Below are positions 33,556 to 41,350 of a stretch of DNA of 64,000 bases, piece by piece; positions within the stretch are counted from its first letter, which is position 1; every line of letters begins with the position of its first letter. Under the pieces are notes generated by a model. It searched no databases, was not told the DNA's origin, and saw only the letters and a list, made by a program, of their open reading frames with translations. Origin of the DNA: WLMZ01 sp038227995 (lineage in GTDB: Bacteria > Actinomycetota > Acidimicrobiia > Acidimicrobiales > Ilumatobacteraceae); the NCBI GenBank assembly GCA_038227995.1, contig JBBRPP010000020.1, positions 26,557-90,556 of the forward strand, read 5' to 3'. A program made the position numbers and the translations under genes.

Positions 33556-34392
33556 CTACACCCTGCTTGGCGGGCCGGCGGCCGAGACGGCCAGCGCGCC
33601 GGAGCGGTTGACGAGCACGCGCCGATCGCGGATGTGGAGCAGGTAGCAGCACGTGAAGAACACGAACGACGCACCAATGGCGATCTCCGCCGCCGGAACG
33701 CGGACGTTGCCGAGGTCGCGGACCATGTACACGTAGCGATGCACCTGTGTCGTGTCGATCTCGGCTGCGGCCGGGGCCCGACCAGGCTCGGCCCGCTGCG
33801 GCAACAGCGCGGCGACTTCGACCACGATCCAGTGCGGCTTGTGCAAGAAGGCGATGAAGTCGATCGATTCATTGATCTTCGGGTAGCGAGCGCCACCCTT
33901 GTCGAACACGTTGACGACCTGATACTGGCCGGCCTTGAACTCGCCATCGGACTCGATCTCGACACCACCGGCCGACGCCGATGGTCCGTAGTTCTGGGCG
34001 TCGGAGGCGACCTTCTTCCAGCCGTTGCCCTGCAGGGCCGTGTCGATCGCTGTTGCCTGCTGCGCCGCCGTCGAGTTCGCAGTGACATCGATCGGCTTGT
34101 TGACGACTCCGGCTTCCTTCAGCGCGTCGGGGCCGACGAGGATCGTCTGGCCGGCGACTGCCTTCCATGTCGGCGGATCACCCTTGAGACCGATGCCGAA
34201 CGTCCACCACATGAGTGCCATCAACATCATCCAGCCCGACAGCGCGGCGAGCGAGATCAGAAAGCCCAGGCGCACACCGAGGTTGGTACCGAGGATCAGG
34301 AACACCGAGCCCATGAGCACCGTGGACGAGATGATGATGATGAGAATGCCACGGATCTGGGGTTCCCAGTTGATGGCGAGCAATGCGTGCAC
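33556..34392 (-). CDS. Membrane protein of unknown function between the bc-type and complex I genes
   Basis: Not recognised. 278 residues from a GTG that overlaps the cytochrome c stop by one base. Two N-terminal helices (GILIIIISSTVLMGSVFLILGT and LGFLISLAALSGWMMLMALMWWTF) are followed by about 170 soluble residues, probably extracytoplasmic. A third helix (AEIAIGASFVFFTCCYLLHI) comes near the C-terminus and the protein ends in a basic tail. No haem, FeS or copper motif is visible. Tight coupling to both neighbours suggests an accessory or assembly subunit of the bc-type complex, or a linker in a supercomplex; both are inference. Confidence 0.8.
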   Translation of the reverse strand: MHALLAINWEPQIRGILIIIISSTVLMGSVFLILGTNLGVRLGFLISLAALSGWMMLMALMWWTFGIGLKGDPPTWKAVAGQTILVGPDALKEAGVVNKPIDVTANSTAAQQATAIDTALQGNGWKKVASDAQNYGPSASAGGVEIESDGEFKAGQYQVVNVFDKGGARYPKINESIDFIAFLHKPHWIVVEVAALLPQRAEPGRAPAAAEIDTTQVHRYVYMVRDLGNVRVPAAEIAIGASFVFFTCCYLLHIRDRRVLVNRSGALAVSAAGPPSRV

Positions 34393-35453
34393 TACAGACT
34401 CCGCTCGTATTCGACGATCAGCTTGATTTGCTCGTTGGTGAGCAGGTTGCCGAACCCCGGCATCCTCCCGCTCCCCTGACTCTGCAGACCGTACTTGGCG
34501 CCGAGCACCGAGCCCTTCTTGATGAAGTTGATCTGATCCTGTTCCTGCGGGAAGTTGGCGTTCGCTGCGCCACCGGTGAGGTTGGGGCCCATCGCACCGC
34601 CGCCCGTCACCTGCGGATCGCCATAGCTCCAACCCTTGGTGTGGCACCGGGCGCACGAGTACGCACCGCTGGCGAGGTTCAGATTGAACAGGGCCTCACC
34701 GAGTGACTTGTACTGGCCGCTGTCGACCGTTGCCTGCGCGGCCTTGGTGATCTCGTCCTGCGTCTCGGTCGGCAACGTGCCCGTGGGACACGTCAGCGGG
34801 TTCGTCTCGTTCGCAGCACAGCCGACGCGTGGGATCTGGATGCTGGTGAGGTAATCGACCAGCGTCTGGATCTGTTGCGCGTTCATCGGGCCGCCGCCGT
34901 CGAGGCCCCACGGTGACATCGGCGAGAACGGTCGTCCGTAGACGAGGATGAACGTCACTTCGGTCGGATCGAAGCGGTACAGCACGGTGTTGAGGGCGGG
35001 TGCGTACCAGGTGACCGAGGTGACTTTGTTGGTGTTCGGATCGGTGATCGCGTACGGCGCCTGGCCACCGACGGCAGTCATGCCGCCGTGGCAACCAGCG
35101 CAGTTGAACCCGCCGCTGGCTGTGGGCTTGAACAGATCCTTGCCCCAGCCGATCGACCGCTTCGCAGCGAATGCATGTGCGCCGGCTTGACGGTCTGGTT
35201 CGAGGATCCAGTACAGCGGGAGGCCGATGACGCTGACCACCAGGAACAGCAAGCCGATGAACTGGACGCGCTCGAGGCGCCGACCTTCGAGCACTTCATC
35301 GTCGTAGTACGGCTTGCGGTTCGCCGCGAGTTCGATCTCGGAACCGAGCTCGGGTCGGGCCGCCTTGCGGCTGGCGACCGCGTAGAAGATGAAGCCGACC
35401 AACAGGATGACCAGCAGGATGTACCCGAGGTTGGTCGTGATGTTTCCGACCAT
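34392..35453 (-). CDS. Membrane-anchored dihaem cytochrome c of the bc-type complex
   Basis: 353 residues from the ATG at 35453, chosen because AGGAG lies five bases upstream; ATG 35468 and an overlapping GTG are alternatives. Two helices (residues 8-26 and 65-83) precede two c-type haem domains: CAGCH at residue 118 and CARCH at residue 267, with candidate Met ligands in GGGPMNAQQ and GRMPGFGNLL. The dihaem layout matches the role of actinobacterial QcrC (electron exit from the bc complex), though with an anchor at the N-terminal side. It lies 23 bases downstream of the Rieske gene. Confidence 0.88.
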   Translation of the reverse strand: MVGNITTNLGYILLVILLVGFIFYAVASRKAARPELGSEIELAANRKPYYDDEVLEGRRLERVQFIGLLFLVVSVIGLPLYWILEPDRQAGAHAFAAKRSIGWGKDLFKPTASGGFNCAGCHGGMTAVGGQAPYAITDPNTNKVTSVTWYAPALNTVLYRFDPTEVTFILVYGRPFSPMSPWGLDGGGPMNAQQIQTLVDYLTSIQIPRVGCAANETNPLTCPTGTLPTETQDEITKAAQATVDSGQYKSLGEALFNLNLASGAYSCARCHTKGWSYGDPQVTGGGAMGPNLTGGAANANFPQEQDQINFIKKGSVLGAKYGLQSQGSGRMPGFGNLLTNEQIKLIVEYERSL

Positions 35454-35476
35454 GATGACTCCTGGCATGATCTCGA

Positions 35477-36337
35477 TCACTCCCCGCCCGAAATGCAGTG
35501 TGGGCCTTCTGCTTCTTGACCCGTGGTGTTCGTACCGATCGCCGGACCGGGCAGCGCGGCGCCGCCGAGCGTGTCGATGGTGACGTCGCCGGTGCTGCTG
35601 ACCGATGCGATGAAGCGGTCCATGCCTCGCGGTGCGGGGCCACCCTTCTTCTCGCCGACGCGGTTGTACTGGCTGCCGTGGCACGGACATTCGAACCACT
35701 GCGAGCTGGCGCACTGCGGGACGCGGCAACCGAGGTGCGGGCACTTCTGATAAAGGGCGACGATGCCCGCTTCCATGCCGGGCAGCAACAGCGGGCTGTA
35801 GATCTTCTTCGCCTTGGGCACCGAGTCCGGCGGGTAGGCCGTGATCCACGTGCGTGCTTCGGGGAGATAGAAGAAGCCGTTGTTGAGACGGATGTTGAGC
35901 AGGATGTCGTCGATCTTGCCGGCACCGACCTTGCCGCCGAAGCCACCACCGGTGCTGGGCGGGTAGAGGAACCCGACGAACGACGCAGCGGCGAAACCGC
36001 CGATGCCGAGGCCCATCAGCGTGATGTAGGCACGGTTGAAGAACATGCGCCGCGACACGCCGATGGCGTCGGCGTCGGGTGCGATCCACGGCGCCGGTAG
36101 GAGATCGTCGGCCTTGACGAGACCCTGCGAACGGGTCTGCGCAGCGGCCTGCTCGATCGACTTCCCGGTGGGTGCCGTCGGGAGATCGACCTCGGAATCC
36201 TTGTCGCGCCGACGGGTCTCGCCGGACAGTGCGCCTGCCCCACGAACGTCGGTGCGGCGGGCGGCGGTCAGGAACACGATCGCGGCCAGGACCACCGCGA
36301 CGACGATCACAATTCCGATGACTGCTCCAGAACTCAT
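35477..36337 (-). CDS. qcrA: Rieske [2Fe-2S] protein of the bc-type complex
   Basis: 286 residues. Rieske ligands are complete: CPHLGC near residue 198 and CPCHGSQYN near 216. One helix at the N-terminus (VIGIVIVVAVVLAAIVFLTA) is followed by about 70 polar residues, then an SRRMFFNRAY Arg-rich stretch and a second helix (ITLMGLGIGGFAAASFVGFLY). So it has at least two membrane segments, like the multi-helix actinobacterial QcrA rather than the single-helix type. It accepts electrons from quinol at the Qo site. Confidence 0.94.
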   Translation of the reverse strand: MSSGAVIGIVIVVAVVLAAIVFLTAARRTDVRGAGALSGETRRRDKDSEVDLPTAPTGKSIEQAAAQTRSQGLVKADDLLPAPWIAPDADAIGVSRRMFFNRAYITLMGLGIGGFAAASFVGFLYPPSTGGGFGGKVGAGKIDDILLNIRLNNGFFYLPEARTWITAYPPDSVPKAKKIYSPLLLPGMEAGIVALYQKCPHLGCRVPQCASSQWFECPCHGSQYNRVGEKKGGPAPRGMDRFIASVSSTGDVTIDTLGGAALPGPAIGTNTTGQEAEGPHCISGGE

Positions 36338-36365
36338 GGTGTTACCTCACAAATCATGTGGCACC

Positions 36366-37157
36366 TCACAGGTCGAAGAAGATGCCGTCACGCCATGGCA
36401 GCGTGAAGTTGAATCCGGGGCCTCGGAAGAAGGACCCGATGATGACGAGCACCGACCAGAACATGAGGTGGATCGTCATCAGCGATGTCGCGAACTTGCG
36501 ATCCTCCGGCTTGTTGGACGGGTTCTTGTCGATGTAGGGGGCGAGGATCATCACGATCAATCCGACGCCGGGAACCGTCACACCCGCGATCATCGGGTGG
36601 AACATCGTCAGCAGTTCCTGCAGACCGAGGAAGTACCACGGGGCCTTCGACGGGTTCGGGGTGCGGTTGATGTTCGCGTACTGCAGCAACGGCGCGTTGA
36701 CGAAGATGCTGAACGTGAAGAGGAACGCCATGCAGGCGAGCGCGGCGACGAACTCGGCGGCGAGCAGGTGCGGCCAGGTGTGCACCTTGTCGACCGGCGC
36801 GGCCTTGACCTCTTGGATCGAGCCGCTCTTGACGACGGTCAGCAACCGCTGCGTGTGACCACCAGGTCCGGCACCGACCGGAATGCCGCCACCCACGGCC
36901 GGAGCCGACACGACGGCACCGACCTTGTCGGCAACGGCGAGACCGCCGCCACCGGTGGTTGCACCGGCGTCTCCGCCTTCGGACTTGGCCTTGGCTGCAC
37001 GGCTGCGCTCGAGCAGGTGCGCTGGGATGCGCGGATCGGACGCCGGCTCGGCGGCGCCGCCTGCTGCAGGGGCTGCGGCAGCGGGTGCTGCCTCTGTTTC
37101 GGCCTTCTCGCGGGCGGCCTGCGCTCGCTTGAGGAGGTGCTCGGGGATTTCAGTCAT
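36366..37157 (-). CDS. Cytochrome b C-terminal half (b6f subunit IV-like) with a long tagged N-terminus
   Basis: 263 residues. The last 140 carry three to four helices and the Qo region NPSKAPWYFLGLQELL, matching the subunit IV / cytochrome b C-terminal domain. The Qo tetrapeptide reads APWY instead of PEWY, so the usual acidic residue is missing. The first 125 residues are a hydrophilic Ala/Gly-rich extension containing the motif MTEIPEHLLKRAQAAREKA and an internal second version DPRIPAHLLERSRAAKAK. The same opening peptide begins the cytochrome c at 39205. A split cytochrome b is unlike the fused QcrB of most Actinobacteria. Confidence 0.9.
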   Translation of the reverse strand: MTEIPEHLLKRAQAAREKAETEAAPAAAAPAAGGAAEPASDPRIPAHLLERSRAAKAKSEGGDAGATTGGGGLAVADKVGAVVSAPAVGGGIPVGAGPGGHTQRLLTVVKSGSIQEVKAAPVDKVHTWPHLLAAEFVAALACMAFLFTFSIFVNAPLLQYANINRTPNPSKAPWYFLGLQELLTMFHPMIAGVTVPGVGLIVMILAPYIDKNPSNKPEDRKFATSLMTIHLMFWSVLVIIGSFFRGPGFNFTLPWRDGIFFDL

Positions 37158-37191
37158 GAGTCATCACCCTTTCCACACACGTCGATGCACA

Positions 37192-37977
37192 TCACAGGGG
37201 ACCGGAGATTCCGCCGTCTTTGCGCACCCGCCAGAAGTGGATGGCCATGAAGATGACGATGATGAACGGGAAGAACAGAACGTGCAACGTGTACCACCGC
37301 AAAAGCGTGGCTGGTCCGATCTCCGCACCACCGAGCAACACGAATCTGACCTGGGAACCCAACACCGGCGTGTAGCCCATCATGTTCGTACCCACCGTCA
37401 CGGCCCACAGCGCGAGCTGGTCCCACGGCAGCAGGTAGCCGGTGAACGACAGCAGCAGGGTGAGCGTCAGCAAGATGATGCCGATCACCCAGTTGAACTC
37501 GCGAGGCGCCTTGTAGGCACCGTGATAGAAGACTCTGGCCATGTGCAGGAACACGCTGAGCACCATCAGGTGGGCGCCCCATCGGTGCATGTTGCGGACA
37601 AGTAGTCCGAACGCCACCGACGTCTGCAGGTTGTTGATGTCGTTCCAGGCCTGAGTCGCTTCCGGGCGGTAGAAGAACATCAGGAAGATGCCCGTCACCG
37701 TCAGCAGGATGAAGAGGAAGAAGCTGAGTCCGCCGAGGCACAGCGTGTAGCTGACCTTGACCGCATGGCGCTTCACCTTCACCGGATGCAGGTGATAGAG
37801 CAGCGAGTTCATGATCACGTAGCTGCGGTTGCGCGGGCTGTCGGTGTAGCCCTTGCGGAAGATGCTGCCGGGGCGGAAGATGCTGCTCCAGGCTTGGCTG
37901 CCCTGCGTTGCGTTGGTGACCTTGCCGACTCGATCCTTGATCGTTGGTCGGGGGCTTTCGTCGATGATTCTGGCCAT
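37192..37977 (-). CDS. Cytochrome b N-terminal half (b6-like)
   Basis: 261 residues, four core helices. Haem b ligands are visible as His pairs: RNMHRWGAHLMVLSVFLHMAR (13 residues between ligands) and RWYTLHVLFFPFIIVIFMAIH (14 between). The 14-residue spacing on the fourth helix is the b6f/Gram-positive type rather than the bc1 type. LLPWDQLALWAVTVG is the conserved Qo-side loop. A basic N-terminal 70 residues precede the first helix. It lies 15 bases after the ferredoxin gene. Confidence 0.95.
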   Translation of the reverse strand: MARIIDESPRPTIKDRVGKVTNATQGSQAWSSIFRPGSIFRKGYTDSPRNRSYVIMNSLLYHLHPVKVKRHAVKVSYTLCLGGLSFFLFILLTVTGIFLMFFYRPEATQAWNDINNLQTSVAFGLLVRNMHRWGAHLMVLSVFLHMARVFYHGAYKAPREFNWVIGIILLTLTLLLSFTGYLLPWDQLALWAVTVGTNMMGYTPVLGSQVRFVLLGGAEIGPATLLRWYTLHVLFFPFIIVIFMAIHFWRVRKDGGISGPL

Positions 37978-37992
37978 GGTTCCGATCTCCTC

Positions 37993-38406
37993 CTACAGGC
38001 GCATGCCGTAGGCGTAGCCGTGGTTGTTCGTACGGGTGTGGGTGTCGCCGGTTGCTCCCGGTGCACTCACCTTGCCGAGGATGATGACCCCGGTCGGGCA
38101 ACGGTCGACACAGAGTGCGCAACGGGTGCACACGTCGTCGTCGATGATGAACACGACATGATCGCTGGGGTCGTTCCCCGGTTGTTCGGTGCCGGTCGAG
38201 TCGTGGATGGCTTCCGGCGTGACCATGTGGATGCATTTCCACGGGCAGATGTCGACACAGCCTTCGCACATGATGCACTCGGTCTGATCGATGTGGATGA
38301 ACTGCTTGGGCTTGACGGCCTTCGACAGATAGTCCGCGTCGACTTCGACGAGTTGATATTCCTGGGACCACTCCGGCATTGGCGGATTGGCATCAGTGCG
38401 AGCCAT
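37993..38406 (-). CDS. 2x[4Fe-4S] ferredoxin-like subunit of the bc-type cluster
   Basis: 137 residues from the ATG at 38406. Two complete cluster motifs: CIMCEGCVDICPWKC near residue 44 and CTRCALCVDRCP near residue 94. No membrane segment. Placed second in the operon and tightly linked to cytochrome b. A cytoplasmic ferredoxin subunit is not part of the standard bc1, b6f or actinobacterial bcc complex. It could be an extra electron entry or exit on the cytoplasmic side, or an assembly or regulatory partner. The long frame upstream belongs to a shadow of the next gene. Confidence 0.9.
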   Translation of the reverse strand: MARTDANPPMPEWSQEYQLVEVDADYLSKAVKPKQFIHIDQTECIMCEGCVDICPWKCIHMVTPEAIHDSTGTEQPGNDPSDHVVFIIDDDVCTRCALCVDRCPTGVIILGKVSAPGATGDTHTRTNNHGYAYGMRL

Positions 38407-38411
38407 CCGGG

Positions 38412-38894
38412 TCAGCCCTTCTTCACGAGGGGTCGACCGTAGGTGCTCGTCTCGACCTCGGTGCCGGTCGCAGCCTTCTTGCCGCGGGACTGCCACTGGT
38501 ACCAGATGAAGATCTGCAGCGCGAAGAAGAACGCGTAGATCACGACGACGACGACGTCGCGGAGCTCTTGGTACGACAGCGTGAACGGGAAGTGGCCGCC
38601 GAAGACCTTGGGCTTGAGGATGTCGAACGGGCCGAAGAGGTGCTTCTGCTTGGTCCATGCGAGGTTCTGGTCGGAGTGACGGATCCAGCGGTCGGGAACG
38701 ACGCCATAGGCGAGGAACATCACGGCGAAAACGTAGGCGGCAGCGAGCATGGACTCGCCCCAACTGACCGGGGTGCCGACAGGGCGGCGCTTGCCGTACG
38801 GGATGGCGACGAGCGTCAACAGGATGGCAGCGACCAAGGACACGAGGAAGGCCTGGTTGAAGCCTGGCACCGTGGAGAGAATTGCGAAGTGCAA
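38412..38894 (-). CDS. Small membrane protein, first gene of the bc-type cluster
   Basis: Not recognised. 160 residues from a TTG at 38894, with AGGAAAGG about ten bases upstream. Three helices: FLVSLVAAILLTLVAIPYG, MLAAAYVFAVMFLAYGVV and the longer DVVVVVIYAFFFALQIFIWYQW. Polar loops contain RWIRHSDQNLAWTKQKHLFG. No cofactor-binding motif. Being first and only five bases from the ferredoxin start, it may be the membrane anchor for the ferredoxin or a quinone-site helper; neither can be shown here. Confidence 0.8.
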   Translation of the reverse strand: MHFAILSTVPGFNQAFLVSLVAAILLTLVAIPYGKRRPVGTPVSWGESMLAAAYVFAVMFLAYGVVPDRWIRHSDQNLAWTKQKHLFGPFDILKPKVFGGHFPFTLSYQELRDVVVVVIYAFFFALQIFIWYQWQSRGKKAATGTEVETSTYGRPLVKKG

Positions 38895-39204
38895 CGTGGC
38901 GTCGCCTTTCCTGATTGAAGCCGTCTCTTGTGAAACTCAGCACGAACTGTAGTCGCACCGACCCGTCATCCTGCCAGTTCGGCTCAGGACTGGCCGATCA
39001 CGCGTGGGTGCCGAGAGCGGTGCTGAGGTACAGGTTTACCACGCGGACCCGCGCTCACCGCATCGTTGTGAACATGTGCACGGCGGTGTGTCGGAAGTGG
39101 TCCGAGAGCAATTCACATTTCGACGACGCCGCGCTCTAAGGTGACGGCGTAGAAACCCGAGAACTCGTGCGCGTCCTGGCTTCGGCCGCGGCGAAAGGAT
39201 TCCA
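38895..39204. promoter_or_regulatory. Divergent promoter region of the respiratory cluster
   Basis: 310 bases between the leftward bc/complex I cluster and the rightward cytochrome c. It contains no open frame with coding character. AGGAAAGG (read leftwards, near 38904-38911) and GAAAGGA at 39192-39198 (read rightwards) are the two ribosome-binding sites. All promoters for about 22 kb of respiratory genes must lie here, but I cannot place a -35/-10 pair with confidence. Confidence 0.5.
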
Positions 39205-40038
39205 GTGACTGAAATTCCAGAGCATCTGCTGAAGCGGTCGAAAGAGCGCCGCGCCGCGCTCGGCGACGGTTCCGAAGGTGCCCCGTCAGACGCGACATCG
39301 ACATCGACACCGGCCACGGTCGCTGCCGCGCCCGCTGCGGTGGCCAAGGCTGCCGCGCCGGCCAAGGCCGCACCCGCCGGCCCACCACCGCCGAAGCCCG
39401 ACCCGCCGTACGTCGCGGCCGCCAAGTCACGCAAGAAGATCCCGTTCTGGGCGATGGCCACCCTCAGCCTGCTGCCGATCTGGGGCTTCATGTACGTCCA
39501 GGGCGTCAAGCCGCCGGCCAAGGTCGTGCACGGCCCGGTCGGGGACGGCACCAAGCTCTACACCAGTGCGGCTTGCGCACAGTGTCACGGCGTCGCTGGC
39601 GGCGGCGGCACCGGTCGCCAGTTCTCGGCCGGCAACATCCAGCTGACGTTCCCCCACATCGAGGATCAGCTCAACTTCGTCTACAACGGCTCGGCCAAGA
39701 TGAAGGCCGCGGGAATCCTGCAGTACGGCGACCCCAACCGGCCGGGCGGCGTCCGAGTCACCGGTTCGTTCGGTCTGATGCCGAACCAGGGTCTGAAGGC
39801 CGGCGGTGCGTTGACCGAGGCGAACATCCTCGCGGTCGTGTGCCACGAGCGCTACGACCTCGGCGGCGCCGACCCCACCAGCGCGAAGTGGTCGAAGGAG
39901 TACCTCCTCTGGTGCGCAGCGGATTCGAAGATCTACGCCGGGCTCAAGGACGGTTCCGTCACGTTCGACAACGTCGACAAGAAGTTCCCCGGCGTACTCA
40001 AGGTCGGCACCGATCCGCGTGCGTCGCAACAGAGCTAG
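39205..40038 (+). CDS. Membrane-anchored monohaem cytochrome c with tagged N-terminus
   Basis: 277 residues from a GTG with GAAAGGA six bases upstream. Layout: cytoplasmic N-terminus of about 78 residues beginning MTEIPEHLLKRSKERRAALG and continuing as an Ala/Pro-rich linker, one helix (residues 80-98, PFWAMATLSLLPIWGFMYV), then a c-type haem domain with CAQCH at residue 124. Likely Met ligand in FGLMPNQG. Probably carries electrons from the divergently encoded bc-type complex to an oxidase outside the window. The first 11 residues are identical to those of the cytochrome b C-half. Confidence 0.9.
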   Translation: MTEIPEHLLKRSKERRAALGDGSEGAPSDATSTSTPATVAAAPAAVAKAAAPAKAAPAGPPPPKPDPPYVAAAKSRKKIPFWAMATLSLLPIWGFMYVQGVKPPAKVVHGPVGDGTKLYTSAACAQCHGVAGGGGTGRQFSAGNIQLTFPHIEDQLNFVYNGSAKMKAAGILQYGDPNRPGGVRVTGSFGLMPNQGLKAGGALTEANILAVVCHERYDLGGADPTSAKWSKEYLLWCAADSKIYAGLKDGSVTFDNVDKKFPGVLKVGTDPRASQQS

Positions 40039-40060
40039 GTGACCGATCAACGCTTCGTCG

Positions 40061-41314
40061 CTGAACGGAGAATCGGCCAGCGCTGAAGTCCTCGTCGTCG
40101 GCGCCGGCCCAGCGGGTGCGGCCGCGGCGTACTGGTTGGCCCATCACGGCCACTCGGTGATCATCGTCGAAAAGCGAGTGCTGCCGCGCGACAAGACGTG
40201 CGGCGACACACTCACGCCGCGGGCCGTGCATCAGCTCGACGACATGGGGCTGACCGATGCCCTCGCCGGGGCGCACCGCTATGAAGGCGTCCGCCTCACC
40301 GGTGGCGGCCGCGAGGTCACGCTGCAATGGCCCGAGCACTCGCAGCTCCCTCGTCACGGCTATGTCATCCGCCGGGCCGAGCTCGATGCGACCGTGGCCG
40401 CTCACGCCACGTCCGCCGGCGCGACCGTGCTCGAGGGCCACGAAGCCGTTCGACCCCTCGTGTCGCGCGGGTTCGTGCGCGGCGCCGTGGTGCAGGGCCC
40501 CAGCGGCGCCCCGATCGAGGTGATGGCCAAGTACGTCGTCGTCGCCGACGGAGCGAACAGCCGGTTCGGCCGGTCGCTCGGCACCTTCCGCAGCCGCGAC
40601 TGGCCCTATGGCACGGCGATCCGCACGTATTGGGAGACACCGCGTCACGCCGAGCCATGGATCGAATCCGCACTCGATCTCCGCGACCGCGATGGCAAGG
40701 CGATCCCCGGATACGGCTGGGTCTTCCCCGCCGGCGACGGCACCGCCAACATCGGGGTCGGACTGCTGAGCACGTTCCGCGACTTCAAGAGCGTCAACAC
40801 CAGTCACCTGCTCGACACGTTCGTCCATCAGATCGCCGAGTCGTGGGCGATCGATCCCGACAAGCCGTTGCGCAAGGCCGTGTCCGGCCGGATCCCGATG
40901 GGCAGTTCCGTGGCGCCGAAGTCGGGACCGACCTATCTGGTGGTCGGCGACGCGTCCGGCGCGGTCAACCCGTTCAACGGCGACGGCATCGACTACGCCT
41001 ACGAGACCGGTCGCATCGCGGCCGACATCCTCCACGACGCATTGGCGGCCAACGACGCGACCGTGCTGCAGCAGTACTCGAAGCGACTCGACGAGGAGTA
41101 CGGGCAGTACTTCAAGGTAGCCCGATTGTTCGCCCGCCTGATCGGCCGTCCGCTGGCGATGCGCGAGCTCTCACGCGTCGCGCTCCACAACCGCACGCTG
41201 ATGGAGTGGATGTTGCGGATCATGTCGAACGAACTGCGGCCGGACGAAACCGGCCCGGCCGAGATCGTCTACAGCATGATCTCCAAGATCGCCCGCCTCG
41301 CCCCCGACGCCTGA
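40061..41314 (+). CDS. Geranylgeranyl reductase family FAD protein (menaquinone reductase-like)
   Basis: The reading frame contains the FAD motif VLVVGAGPAGAAAAYWLA at about 40088-40140, the family motif KTCGDTLTPRAV, and the second FAD site YLVVGDASGAVNPFNGDGIDYAYETG. These enzymes saturate isoprenoid double bonds, for example in menaquinone tails. The start is a problem: no ATG, GTG or TTG precedes the FAD motif in this frame. Candidates are CTG 40061 (used here) or ATC 40046 behind AGGTG; TTG 40136 would cut off the FAD motif. A GTG at 40039 in another frame stops at 40086, so a frameshift is possible. Confidence 0.85.
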   Translation: MNGESASAEVLVVGAGPAGAAAAYWLAHHGHSVIIVEKRVLPRDKTCGDTLTPRAVHQLDDMGLTDALAGAHRYEGVRLTGGGREVTLQWPEHSQLPRHGYVIRRAELDATVAAHATSAGATVLEGHEAVRPLVSRGFVRGAVVQGPSGAPIEVMAKYVVVADGANSRFGRSLGTFRSRDWPYGTAIRTYWETPRHAEPWIESALDLRDRDGKAIPGYGWVFPAGDGTANIGVGLLSTFRDFKSVNTSHLLDTFVHQIAESWAIDPDKPLRKAVSGRIPMGSSVAPKSGPTYLVVGDASGAVNPFNGDGIDYAYETGRIAADILHDALAANDATVLQQYSKRLDEEYGQYFKVARLFARLIGRPLAMRELSRVALHNRTLMEWMLRIMSNELRPDETGPAEIVYSMISKIARLAPDA

Positions 41315-41350
41315 CCTCGGTCACCCACACGTTCATGCTGGCTGCGCGAC

